Shown here piece after piece: positions 1 to 11,063 of a stretch of DNA of 64,000 nt. This DNA is from Adiantum capillus-veneris (lineage: Eukaryota > Streptophyta > Polypodiopsida > Polypodiales > Pteridaceae). A model generated the notes under the pieces. That model had not been told where the DNA came from, did not search any database, and was given only the letters and a program-made list of their open reading frames with translations. A program made the position numbers and the translations under genes. Each line of letters begins with the position of its first letter. Position 1 is the first letter of the stretch. The stretch covers positions 15,944,809 through 16,008,808 of the forward strand of contig CM043959.1 in the NCBI GenBank assembly GCA_014529385.2. Direction: 5' to 3'.

Positions 1-90
1 GGTGTATATACTTGAATGCTGATTTTCAAAGGCTAAGAAAGGTTTTGAATTGCCAAGAATACACTAAGTAAACACATAAGTATAATTAGC

Positions 91-1480
91 ATGGCTGACA
101 ATAGCCAAGAGAGTAGAATGAACATTAATAACTTTGATTTTGCACATGAAGGTAGTAATGACAATTCCCCCATGTTTGTCAATTATCTTGTTACTAGGTT
201 GCAACAAGCTATAGGCAACCTTGCTTTGCAAGCCGAAGTTACTCAACAACTTCGTGGTTATGGGATTTCCCTTCCTCTCCAAGAGGAGAGAGAGGCCTTT
301 TGATGAGACCCCCAAAAGAATACTCTCTCCCATACGAAAGGAGGAATCCAAAGAACAAGAAAGTAATGAATCCCTAAGTTCCTCTGAAGATGTGGCTCCA
401 CGAAGAGAGCGATCTAGACAATCGCCAACTCCTCCCAAGAGGAAACGGTCAACACATAGTCCTTCTCCTCATCACTCCAAAAGCAAAGAGAGGAAACAAA
501 AGAAGAAAAGGTCAAGAAAGAGGTCACCTTCTTCTCCTTCTTCTTCATCTTCCTCCTCTTTCGAAGAAAGCTATGGCTATTATCCTAGAGAATACAAGAG
601 GGGAGGATATCGCAAGTCATAACCTGCATGGCAAAGGTCACAAAAGCTCAAGAAGTTCAAAGAGGGAGGAAAAAATATCTCTTTTCTCACCTATGATGGC
701 ACCTTTGGTGCCACCGATAAAGTATTGGCCTTCATCCAGCAATTTTATGTGGCCTTTGGAGACGAGGGCTTCATGGAGTCCTCCAAGCTACACCATGTAG
801 CTATGCACTTCTAGAAATTGGCTCGTCAATGGTGGGCTAGCCTTCATGGCAACGGCAAAGCCCCAAAGACATGGAGAACTCTACGAGTTTCCATCATGAA
901 GCAATTCCTTGCAAGCGATGCAAAGGCAAAGTACTTACCGAATGGTGAAGTTTGAAGCTTCTCTCCCATGAGTCTATTCACAAATATGTGGACAAGTTTT
1001 GGGATTTACATTTCAAGACTAGGGTCTTCCAAAAGATAGACTTTGCTGAGCAAAAGCAACAACTTAGTGAGGGATTACCTGAAGAAATGACCGAGTATGT
1101 CAACTCCCAATGGCTTGGTTCTATAACCAAAGTAATCCACCACACCACGGTTTCTTCACAGATCAATTTCCAACAAGGGGCTAGATGAAATGTGAAGCCC
1201 ATGGAAAACAAAGACAAAAGTGATTCAAAGGGGAAAACCAATACCCAAAATTCTTCCCAAGGCAATTCCAATAATGGCAACAAAAACAATCGGTCCAAGG
1301 ACTCCTGAAGATTTTTGCAAGGAGCATAAGTGTTTTAAGTGTGGGGAGCAAGGACATGGCTATCGTTCTTGCCCCAAGAGAAATGCTCGTAGTGAGACTC
1401 CTAGAGCTTCCACCATCGAAGCTCCAAAAGAGGATGTCATTGAAAAGGATCATCTCTCTCCTATGCTTGGGGAAAGGTAA
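91..1480 (+). pseudogene. gag of copy A (broken)
   Basis: This is a structural capsid/nucleocapsid polyprotein of a Ty3/gypsy element. It starts at ATG 91 (MADNSQES), matching copy B. A deletion of about 7 nt near 300 shifts the frame. The arginine/serine-rich stretch at 310-640 is still readable in another frame. Further stops fall near 620 and 812. A capsid-like segment (KLLSHESIHKYVDKFWDLH) is readable at 952-1188, and a CCHC zinc knuckle ([14 protein letters not shown]) at about 1333-1375. It cannot make a full protein. Confidence 0.85.
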
Positions 1481-4400
1481 GGGAACATGATGCCTTCATC
1501 TTGTTTGACGCTGGCTCTACTCTCAACTTCATATCAACGGAGTTGGCCACCAAGTTGGGCATTCAAGATTTTGAGATGGGAGATAATGTAATTTCCGATA
1601 CCACTTTCAAGGGACAACAAGCCTCCACTACTACCTTGATTGGAAGGTTGAGGCTTCATGTTCAAAGCTATGTCGACAAAGAATACCTTTTCATCTCTCC
1701 TCTCCAACATGAGGATGCTATCCTAGGGGCACCATGGTTCAATAGCATTGCTACCAACATGAAGTTCCCTGAAAGGAGAATTTACTTCACCTAGAGGGAA
1801 AAGAGTATGTATATAGATGATAATGAGTCTGGTCGTACTATACCACTTGTAAATTCATCGGCTTTTGATAAGTCAATGAAAAGCTCGGTTTTTGCGTACA
1901 TGATTTTTGACGCTAATAATTTATCAAATGAAAATGGTAGGAATCAAGAAGATTTAGACTTGTTACTTTTCTTAATGGATTCCAATATGTTTTTATCGAT
2001 GTTATCCCTATGGAATTACCTCCAAAAAACGAGCGATGATGACCATCGAATTGAGCTCCTACCAGGAAGTTCACCGCCTAACAAGCCTCCTTATCAAGTT
2101 TTCCAAGCTCAACAAGAGGAGATCATGAGGAAGTATGGGAATTGGTAGACAAAGGGATGGTGAGTTCTAGCTCCTCTCCCTTTTGTTCTCCAGTCCTTTT
2201 AGTGAAAAAGAAAGATGGCACGTACCGTATGTGTGTGGACTATCAAGCACTAAACCGTATCACTATCAAAAACAAATTTCATGTACCACGAGTCAAAGAT
2301 CTGTTTGATAAGATACAAGGTTTGACCTACTTCAATAGGATTGACCTTAAAAGTGGCTATCATGAAATAAAGATAGTGAAGGAAGATATTGTAAAGACCG
2401 CGTTTCATACAACGTTTGGTATTTATGAATATCTAGTCATGTCTTTTGGCTTGACTAATGCACCGACCACATTCAATTGTTTGATGGATAAAATATTTAG
2501 ACCCTATCACAAGTTCACTGGAGTGTTCTTTGATGATATCATATCTACTCCAAGTCCTTAAAGGAGCACAATCAACATCTCTAGGTAATTTTTCAGGCTT
2601 TGAGGGAGAACAAGCTTTTTATCATCAAAAGAAGAGTGAATTTTTTCTTCAAGAGATTCAATACTTAGGTCACAATATCTCTCAACATGGTATCTGTATG
2701 GATCCATCAAAGTTGGAGGTAATAAAAGCATGGACTAATCCAAGGAATTTACATGAGCTAAGAAGCTTATTGGTATGTATGCATACTATAGATGCTTCAT
2801 AGCAAAATTCTCTCAAATAGCAGGACCATTTCATGACTTAACAAAGAAGAACGTTAAGTACTCATGGAATGCTAAAGAAAAAGATTCTTTTGACAAGCTC
2901 AAAGAGAAGCTTACCTCCCAACCAGTCCTTATGCTTCCAGGTCTCTCAAAGCCATTTGAGGTCCAATGTGATGCTTGTGGTGATTGCCTTGGAGCCGTTT
3001 TGCTTCAAGAAGGGCATGCCATAGTATATGAGAGGCAAAGGCTCAATTCCGATGAACGGGTCTTGGGCATATATAAACAAGAGCTTTTAGCTGTTCGACA
3101 TGCCCTAGACACATGGAAGCACTATCTTTTGGGGACTCCATTTATTTTGCAAACGGACCACCAAAGTCTCAAGTACTTCATGACGCAAACCAAGCTTTTT
3201 GACAAACAAAGGAGGTGGGCAAATTTTTCTTTGCAATTTAAATTTCATATTGCTCACATTGCTGGCAAGCACAATCAAGTGGTCGATGCACTTTCACGAT
3301 GGCCAAGGGTAAATGTGGTGTCTATAACAACTCACAATGATCTATCTTTTATGATAGATGAGTATGCTATTGACCGAGACTTTAAGTACATAGCTACAAC
3401 CTTTGCACTAGGGAAGAAAAAAAGGACCATTCACCTTGGAGGATGGTTATCTTCCAAACGGCAATAGGCTATGTGTTACTCACCCATACAATAAGAAAGT
3501 CATGTATGAATCCATGTTTCTCATTATGCGGGGCAAAGAAGGATTCCATAATCTACTCTTCAAGGAGTAAAAATGTATTTGTGTTGGCCTACCATGAAAA
3601 GTAAACATACTATGAAGAGTATGTTTCAGCATGGTATGACAAAAGTCAAAATTTGACCGAGAGAAGCAACTTAAATTGTTTCAGTCAACCGGCTTAGCAA
3701 GAAAACACACTCTATGCCCGTCAAAAATACTATAAGACACATTAAATGACAACCCTCTTCAGTTCTCAAATTTTCAAGTATTGTGGCTTGCCAACATTCA
3801 TAGTGTCGGACAAAGATCCTAGAATGACCAGTAATTTCTAGAAGGGTCTCTTTGAGAATCTAGGAATTAGATTAAATTTCTCTTTTGGCCTATCCACAAA
3901 TGGATGACCAAAGTGAAATAACTAATCTAATGATTCTTGATCTACTAAAAGCATATGTCATAAAAGTAGATCAACGTTCTCAATGAAATAAGTACCTACC
4001 TCTTATAGAGTATACATACAATGACATTGTACATACTTCTGTGGGGAAAGTACCTTTCAAGGATAAAGAGGAAAGATCCAAAAGTCCCTTACTACTTAAA
4101 GTACATGGGAAGATCTTCGTGCTGATGAATATAGCCAAGACTTAAAAGAATATTTTCCAAAGATTAAAAAGGTTATATCCATCTCACAGCAAAGGCAAAA
4201 AGGTTTGTTGCTAATAAGCACAGAAGAGCCTTAGCCTTTAAGGAAAATGATTAGGTCTTGCTAAAGTTTCTCAAGGCTCATCTAAGGCATACTACGGGCA
4301 AGAATCCTATGGGCCACCAAGAGTATTATGCTAAACTAGCAAAAAGATACTATGGTCCTTTAAAAAAAAATTCTTAAGCCAATCAATGAGATGGATTATT

Positions 4401-4672
4401 AGTTAAAATTGCCCAACCATTGGCTCATTCACAATGCTATCCATGTGAGCCTAGTCAAGCCTTACAAAGGCGAGCCACCAAAAGAGATCAAAGATCAAGA
4501 AGAGATGTGTAGCCCAAATCCATTCTTTGACACGAAGACAAGGTAAGATTATCCAACCGTATCTTATTAAATTTAAAAACTATCCTTTTGAAGATGCTAG
4601 ATGGATGCAAGGAACACAACTTAAGGATAGTATGAACCTTGTCAATGCTTACAATGCTACACTAGAGTAAGC
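1480..4672 (+). pseudogene. protease-RT-RNase H-integrase-chromodomain of copy A (broken)
   Basis: The protease core [11 protein letters not shown] is readable at about 1504. RT follows at about 2142-2560 with [15 protein letters not shown] and the catalytic FFDDII. After frameshifts near 2560 and 2790, RNase H is readable at 2775-3467 (QCDACGDCLGAVLL, YKQELLAVRHALDTWKHYL). Integrase after 3470 survives only as fragments, with many stops and small deletions. The end of the chromodomain-like tail (NAYNATLE) is at about 4645-4670. Each motif has an intact counterpart in copy B. Confidence 0.88.
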
Positions 4673-5022
4673 AAATATAAATGCTTTCTAAATGAATAAT
4701 TTTTTTTTCTTATAAGACTAATCCTCTTTTGTGCACAAATCTAAATAGTATGCATGCTTAAAATCATGCTTGTGATGATGACGTCACTCAAACACCAAGT
4801 AGAATTTGTCACTCTACTTTGGGAGTATGATATGGACTAAAGATCAGACATGCTTGCAGCAGCTTCATCTCCCAAGCACCAAATGGACTAGTCATCCATT
4901 TTGGAATGATGCTGTAGGGTGAAAAGGGATCCTCTACGTGCTAAGATACGTAGACCAATGACTAAGACTTTATCTCTTCTACCTCATAGTCGTGGATGAC
5001 TATGATTTCAAGAGAGAGGTAA
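4673..5022 (+). other. 3' untranslated spacer and polypurine tract of copy A
   Basis: This is non-coding element sequence between pol and the 3' LTR, alignable with 28227-28585 of copy B. It ends in AAGAGAGAGG (about 5010-5019), the likely polypurine tract for plus-strand priming. Confidence 0.7.
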
Positions 5023-6419
5023 TGTCATAGAATCTAATATCTTACCAACCCAAATGATTTTCTCATATTATAATGATCATTTAATGTGGGAGAATAAACA
5101 AGAACAAGGGTTAGAATATAGACATGTGCTTATGGATCTATCTCAACATGAGGCCAAGGTTAAAGGGGTCCAAATAAGAGATGGTATGTTAAAGAGAAAT
5201 GCTACCTAATGGATCTTAAAGACCTTAGGGCTAGCTTCATTAAAGACCTCCAAAAGTTAGTGCTAAAAAGTCCTTTGACCTTAGGCAGGCTAGGGCTGAC
5301 CTTGAGGTGGGAATCCTACCCAAGCATGAGGTGCTTATTGTGTTTGCTAGCTAAGGTGCTTAAGGTGTTTGTGGGAACCTTACCCAAGCTTGAGGTGCTT
5401 CTCATGCTTAAATGACAAAGGTTCTTGAAGTATTCAATTCAAACATGATTTCTCAAGAGGCATAAACAATTTTTATGCTTAAATGACTAAGGTGCTTGAA
5501 GTGTTCAATTCATACATCATATCTTAAGGAGCACCATTGGACCCTCATGATGTGCTTGAATCCTATTAGATAGGCTTTAAAGGGTTCCAATGAGAATTTA
5601 AATGCATAAAAATAAATAATTAAGTTCTTTCTCTCAAAGAGGAAAAAGAGGACACATGTCCAAATGATATAATTAAATAATACAAGAGAGAGAGAGAGAG
5701 AGAGAGGTGGACCAAGCATGAGAGGGGGTATACTCTCCCACACCCACACACACTCTCTCATTGTGTGAAGTGCAAAGTGCAAGATCTACATCTCCTTCTC
5801 CAAGTTTCTTGAGAAGTTGAGAGCCTATACCAACACTCTTGGCTATAGAATGCAAATCCAACCAAGAGCCATGCTTCAATGCTTGAGCTTGCCATCTTCT
5901 TCATCTTAATTATTATGCTATGCTAAGAAAGAAGAGTGATGATAAGTGAGGAACTATTTCTTTCTCCTACGAATGATTCTTCTTCCTCTTCCCTACCCTC
6001 ATTCCCTGCTAGGTCTCTCCACCTTTGAAGGTGTTTGAGGCCTTGGGATAGTTAATGCTTTTTGTAAAGTTTATGTTATGCTTGTGATGCATGAAGCTTT
6101 TCATCTTCATTGCATCACCTAGGTCACAAGGAACACAAAGATTATATTGTACCAAGTCTCTCTTGATGGGAGAATATATAATACAAACGGCTTTTGGAGG
6201 GGGTATGGTTCCAAGAAAATCTAGTCCTCAACTATTGTCATGTTCTCAATACTTTCTCTTGCAAAAGTATTGTTCATGCCAAGTTCATTAGTTACTATGT
6301 TTATGTTGCTACCATCAATTAAGTTCACCCTCTATGTTCTCAAAGTAATCTCATAAAAATGCTCACTCTAATTCTCTTAATTCCGCTATTCTCAAAGTTC
6401 ATAGGCCATTTCCACTAGA
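5023..6419 (+). repeat. 3' LTR of copy A
   Basis: It begins TGTCATAGAATC directly after the purine tract and ends near TTCCACTAGA. It corresponds to the 1.02-kb LTRs of copy B, but the terminal CA has decayed. It is nearly 400 bp longer: extra sequence at about 5440-5760, built partly from repeats of GGTGCTT and ATGCTTAAATGA-like words and a short (GA) run (5686-5706), sits where copy B reads straight through. The rest aligns well. Confidence 0.85.
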
Positions 6420-6860
6420 ATATTTAGGCTTACCTTTGCTTCTGTGGAGAGGATTAATCATGTAGCTAGAAGAGGCTTAGAGTTTTGGGATTTTTTTAAA
6501 TTGACAAGAGGGGAGATAACCTTACTTGAAATGGGAAAATCCTTTGATTATGAGAAGATTACTCTTCAAAACTCAACTTCCTTTTGAGAGAATTGGACAT
6601 TAACTTATTTTTGTCACTAAAAATTTACACACCTAATTTATAGAGAGGAAAAAGAAGAAAAATCTATTTCTTCATATAACTTGAATGCATAGTCAAATTA
6701 AAAGTTGTGAAGTATAAAATTATGATGCCTCTTTTGAAACTAAGGTTAAAAATTCCCAAAACTTAATTGCTTTTGATTCATGGCATTTATCTCTATTAGG
6801 GTGATAGCATGAAAAGGTGGTCAAATTTTAGGACATATATACGTGGTTTTGAGGTGCTTC
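6420..6860. other. intergenic, no gene seen
   Basis: AT-rich sequence following the copy A LTR. I see no long ORF, LTR end or RNA gene. Confidence 0.5.
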
Positions 6861-6861
6861 T

Positions 6862-7135
6862 AAGGCTTCATTTGTTCCCTTGTCTATTTTTATTGAAGAT
6901 ATGGAAAATCTCAAAAGAAATGCAAAAGGGTATGTCAAGAAGGCAATATGTTTTGAACCTATCTTGTCCATGATGCAATTTCTCACTCACACGCTAGCTC
7001 CTCACATCGTTGCTTGTGAAGCTACGAAGCAAGAAGTGTTCCATGTGCTACTTCAATTTCCTACACCCGGTGTGGATACAGCAAGAAAGAAGTGCATGAT
7101 TTTGCTACCTCTATGTGACAACAATCTTCGGTACA

Positions 7136-7230
<95 letters not shown>

Positions 7231-7455
7231 ATCACTTCTTCTTATTTTGCTGAGCATTTTGTTTATTTGTACAGGGGAATGAGCACTCCTTTGCAAATGT
7301 GCACCATGACAAAGAAGGAAATGGCTGATGTGGGTTTAACTAGTGTGAATTCAACCACTAGCAATCCTAGGGACACAACATTGGACAAAAAATTTGAAAC
7401 TCCTAGTGACAAAAGCATTGGTAGATATCAACTCTCTCTTTTCAATGACAAGTAG
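6862..7455 (+). pseudogene. unidentified coding-like stretch interrupted by a (CT)n tract
   Basis: One reading frame runs through about 190 codons. The first roughly 85 residues have ordinary protein composition (FIEDMENLKRNAKGY at the start). The frame then passes through a (CT)45 run read as Leu-Ser, and ends with a Ser/Thr-rich segment. I do not recognise a family. The same orientation and the coding-like segments just downstream (7554-8287, 8750-9743) suggest pieces of one decayed gene. The microsatellite is in phase only by chance. Confidence 0.35.
7139..7228. repeat. (CT)45 microsatellite
   Basis: An uninterrupted CT dinucleotide run of 90 bases. Confidence 0.98.
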
Positions 7456-7553
7456 AAATATACATTTCAATGACTATTTACGCTGTCAATTTGTTTTTGT
7501 AGCATTAACTTCACGAAAGGTTCAATACCCCAAGAAAAAAATCATTTTGCTAT

Positions 7554-8287
7554 AGACAAGAGGAGTTGCATGAGGAGCATGGATTAAGCTTGGAAGGCAA
7601 GCTTTACCAGCACCTCTTTGAGGCTGATGTCACAAGTGAGGATTGATTGTCAATCTTCAATGAGCGGGAGAAGGGTTCTAAACTCTTTCTACATATGATG
7701 CAACCCAAGTATGTGGAAGAGTGCATGGTACTATTTACAAAGATTCCATGTGGCATTGACAAGAGAGTAAAGAATTGGCTAGAGAGCAATGAGGAGCCAT
7801 CACTTCAGCCATGTTGTGTTGACAGTGTTGGGGCAAGAGCACAGGTGGGAAAATTGTTCTCTTTTATGGTGGCACTTCCCTAATTAGAGCCTCCTCGATA
7901 AGCCAGCAAACAAAGGCACAGGTGGAGCAGATGCTGGATGCAAAAAGGGATGCATTGAAGGTTGTGAACACAACATTGGATACAATGAGAGTAGAGCTAC
8001 AAGATAGGAATCAAGATATGTGGAAGATACAAGGAACATCTTTAGCCACGGAAGTGCTTTAGGGGCAATTGCAGGAGCTCCAGATATTGAAAGACAACAT
8101 GGAGGACCCTGATTTTTTGGTGATTGAAGGCAAGGTGGTTGCTCCCAGTAGTGCACTCATAGCTCTTGGGATTGATGCAAGTAGATCCAACATAAGAGGT
8201 GAGGTGGATCGTCTCAAGGTATCCCTAAATCCATTCTTAGGTACATTAATCTACAAAGGTGAGAATAACCGTGCATTAGGGAGATAG
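7554..8287 (+). pseudogene. coiled-coil protein remnant, unidentified
   Basis: One frame from about 7554 to 7881 is open except for a TGA near 7645 (probably from TGG); it contains EGKLYQHLFEADVTSED and IPCGIDKRVKNWLES. A second frame at about 7897-8287 is open except for a TAG near 8060. It reads as a heptad-rich helix (VEQMLDAKRDALKVV, MRVELQDRNQDMWK) followed by a short globular part ending at 8285-8287. Composition is protein-like and both parts lie on the same strand, so this looks like a broken host gene or a captured one. No family was recognised. Confidence 0.4.
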
Positions 8288-8749
8288 GTAAAGGCATTGC
8301 ATTGGTACATTCATAGGTGGATAGATTCACATCAGCAAATCAAAAAGGTGAAGAGATACATGTGGTCAGGTAGGTCAACTCTGTTAATGGTACTTTATTC
8401 TGTTATGGTTTTTTTTTCATGGCACTTTTTTTTCCTATATGGTAGGGGCCAAAGTACTTAACATATGATGACATGGTAGTTTTTGCATGGCAGTTATTTC
8501 TACTATGGTGTAAGTGCCCTTGGTATTTGACATGTTAATTTGTTTTCTTCTTTGGGGCTCTTTTGTGACATGGCTATTTTTCATGTTATGGTGATTGTTC
8601 CCTAGGCACTTAGCATGGTTGTTTCATTGTAATGACAAGAATCTGTGATTCTTGATTTTTGAATGCAAAAGAAATTTTTTTGTCGTTTTGTCTCTATTAT
8701 GTTTTGTAAGCGCGGTGTGTTTTGGTCAAGGAGGGCCTCATCCTCATTT
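8288..8749. other. non-coding spacer
   Basis: T-rich sequence between two coding-like blocks; possibly a former intron. No specific element is seen. Confidence 0.4.
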
Positions 8750-9743
8750 TTCAATGTTGAATGCTATCTGTTATAGAGATTCCAAAGGAAAAGGGGACCG
8801 TCAAGTTGCCTGTAGAGGAAATTATAACCATTAGAGAACCTCCAAAGTATATTCCCCCAACTATCTCCTCATTGCCTTTTGATTATCCGATTCGACCAAC
8901 CCTTATAGTAGATCTAAACAATGTACTCTGTCTTTTGTGTACACCTAACAAAGACAACCCTAAAACTATCCCGGATATTGAGACTGCTCATTTGACAAAC
9001 ACGAGGAGGGAACTTGGCAGGTTAATAGATCAGATTTGTTTTGAGTCTGGAAACGTATGTACTGTGCATTCCACTTGAGTGTAAAGTAATGCATTTTGCA
9101 GGTACTTGTTTGTTCCAAAAGATGTCACAAGAGTTTATTGCATGTGTTGTGAAGTGGGCAAGTGTATACATTTGGAGCAGTGCAATGCTTGGAAAAGTTA
9201 AGTCAAGGATTCAAAGATTTTTTCCACAGGTTCACAAGTATATTAGTGGTTGGTCCGGAAAACAATTGTATGATGTGGAAAATTATTGTTTTGGTGATGG
9301 AAGACCAGATTTTTGCAAAGTCTTAGAGAGTTTTTTGGCAGAGGTACATTGGTATGATGAGTGAAACATTCTTTTGATTGAAAAGAACATTTATAAATTC
9401 CATTACAATCTTCTTGGTACATACATCATAGTACTCAATATTGAGCACCACCATGCCCAATACTTGTCAAGGGGTTTAAAGGATTGGCTGGTAAAGTGGC
9501 AGCATGCTACGGATCAAGAGTGCTTGGTTGAGTCTTTCAGCACCCTAAAGCCTACAGAGGATGACATATATATCAATGAAGAGATCCATAAAGGTTTCAA
9601 GAAGACTTCATCTGAGGAATATAGACGTGGGATGCAACTCAATCCCACTCTTTGCCATTAGGTTTAGGGTGAAACCACCTGCTGTTGAGGACCTGTATAG
9701 GCACTTTGAAGCTTCAAACTATGAATTTCCAAGGATTGAGTGA
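8750..9743 (+). pseudogene. FCP1/NIF-like HAD phosphatase remnant
   Basis: Frames 8761-9078, 9041-9364, 9374-9661 and 9561-9743 together read as a single decayed gene. The segment PTLIVDLNNVLCLL resembles HAD motif I (DxDx[TV]) of the FCP1/small CTD phosphatase family, with the second Asp replaced by Asn. About 80 codons later, ASVYIWSSAMLGKVKSR resembles the family's motif II region (vYiWSSa). The catalytic pair is therefore incomplete and the frame changes at least three times. This is by-eye homology: the motif order and spacing fit, but a profile search was not possible. It may form one gene with the coiled-coil block upstream. Confidence 0.5.
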
Positions 9744-9940
9744 AAAAAGATGTATGTTTATTGGGCTACAAAAGTGTTTTAACTACAATAACATGCTGGA
9801 CTAAATTGCATGTAATGTGTTGTAAAACTGTTAATTTCTAAGGATTGAGTAAAAAAAGATGTATTTTGGGTTGCTTGAGTATTTTGTCTACAAGAACATG
9901 CTGGATTGAATTTCACGTAATATGTCGTAAAACTGCATAG
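9735..9940. repeat. imperfect tandem duplication, about 100-bp units
   Basis: The block from the end of the HAD-like frame (AAGGATTGAGTGAAAAAAGA through GTTGTAAAACTG) recurs about 100 bp later with roughly 20% differences. Part of the preceding sequence (TTTGAAGCTTCA) recurs again at about 9985. Confidence 0.7.
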
Positions 9941-10236
9941 GTTCCTACAAAAACCACATTCTGAACTATCTTTGTAGGTATTTTGAAGCTTCAGATTGGT
10001 ACTTTTATAAAAGACACTATGCAACCTACATTGATATTGGCATGCTATTGTACACATTTTTGTATACCTCTGTAGCTAGTTTGAACTTATGTGGCTCTCC
10101 TTCTAATGGTTCCAAGGGTATCTTAATTGATCATAATCCCTATAGTAATGACAATTGGAGTTATTCTTGCTTATCACAAGACTTCCCATACATATTGTTG
10201 TCTGAAGCAACAGAAGTTGTCGAGGGCGCCTACTAC

Positions 10237-10630
10237 CTATAAAAGCATGAAAAGTGGTAAAAATGACATTCTTCTTTTGCTATGAAGCCACGAATGCATG
10301 TTCAATAGCATGTTGATTAGCCATATCCCTTTTGAATTAGGCGCCTCTTGCAATAATACAAAGAAAAGATCATCAACATTTACATCATCAAGCCAATAAG
10401 TGGAAGCAAAAGTATGATAAGAACCTAGAAAAGCATGAAAAAGAATTTTCACAAGAGTACTATCAAGAGTGATCTCACCAATGGCAGCTAACTAATCATT
10501 GAGATATTTATTCCCCATAAGAGGTACATTCATATCAACCTCCTTGTGCATAACCTTAAACTTTGGTTCCTTATGGAGATAAGAAACTCTTTCATTTGTA
10601 CCCACATATAAAGAAACCAAACTATCCTAT
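10237..10630 (-). pseudogene. Ty1/copia gag fragment, C-terminal part
   Basis: Read on the minus strand, the sequence gives DSLVSLYVGTNERVSYL, then LAAIGEITLDSTLVKILFH and SYHTFASTYW. This is the usual order of the copia capsid (UBN2-type) domain. One in-frame TAG lies between the parts. Its N-terminal half lies at 19592-20065, on the far side of element C, so the two are one gene split by the insertion. Confidence 0.8.
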
Positions 10631-11022
10631 TGTTGACCCTGCATCAGATCATTACTTGTAATTATGTTTGATCAATCAACTCTTAGTCAGTCGGATCTTA
10701 GTGAGTCGGAGTCTTGATAAGTCGGATTTTGGTCAATCGGATGTAAGTGTTATAATTGCCAGAAGTTCCTATTTAAAGGTCATGCTGGTTCACGTGAGTA
10801 ATGTAATTTTGGATGAAATGGAAGTTATCTTTGGACCAAGATGGATCAATTGTGTAGTCTCTTGCTCTATGATTCATGTTTTTTCTTCAGTCTGTGTGTC
10901 GGAATTTGGTGAATGGTGAAATGCCGATGAGTTGAATGTGTTTGCCTTTATTTAACTTTGTCTTTAGTGTGTGTGACATGTTGTCAATACCTAAGTTCTG
11001 TGTGTGTTGATGAACCCCAGCA
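10631..11022 (+). repeat. 5' LTR of element C
   Basis: Starts TGTTGACCCTGCATC and ends CCCCAGCA. It contains four TCGGA boxes at 10691, 10706, 10722 and 10737, followed by a TTTAAA box near 10772 that may act as TATA. Hand comparison with the 3' LTR gives roughly 18-20 differences, many of them C/T, so the insertion is not recent. Confidence 0.93.
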
Positions 11023-11042
11023 CTTTGGCGATCCTGTTGTTG
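11023..11042 (+). promoter_or_regulatory. primer-binding site of element C
   Basis: CTTTGGCGATCCTGTTG lies directly after the LTR. TTTGGCGATCCTG is identical to the sequence after the 5' LTR of element D. The TGG start fits the CCA end of a tRNA; the tRNA identity was not determined. Confidence 0.75.
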
Positions 11043-11063
11043 TGAATCTGTGGAGAATCATGT

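Larger units (their letters stand above)
1..6419 (+). mobile_element. Ty3/gypsy chromovirus copy A, degenerate, 5' LTR outside window
   Basis: The sequence runs collinear with the better preserved copy at 22017-29609: leader, gag, protease, RT, RNase H, integrase, chromodomain-like tail, spacer and 3' LTR. The window opens inside the leader, about 90 bases before the gag ATG, so the 5' LTR lies to the left. Reading frames are broken many times by small indels and stops, and the integrase part (after about 3470) is reduced to scattered recognisable pieces. It is an old, inactive insertion. The family call is strong because every domain aligns with copy B. Confidence 0.93.
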
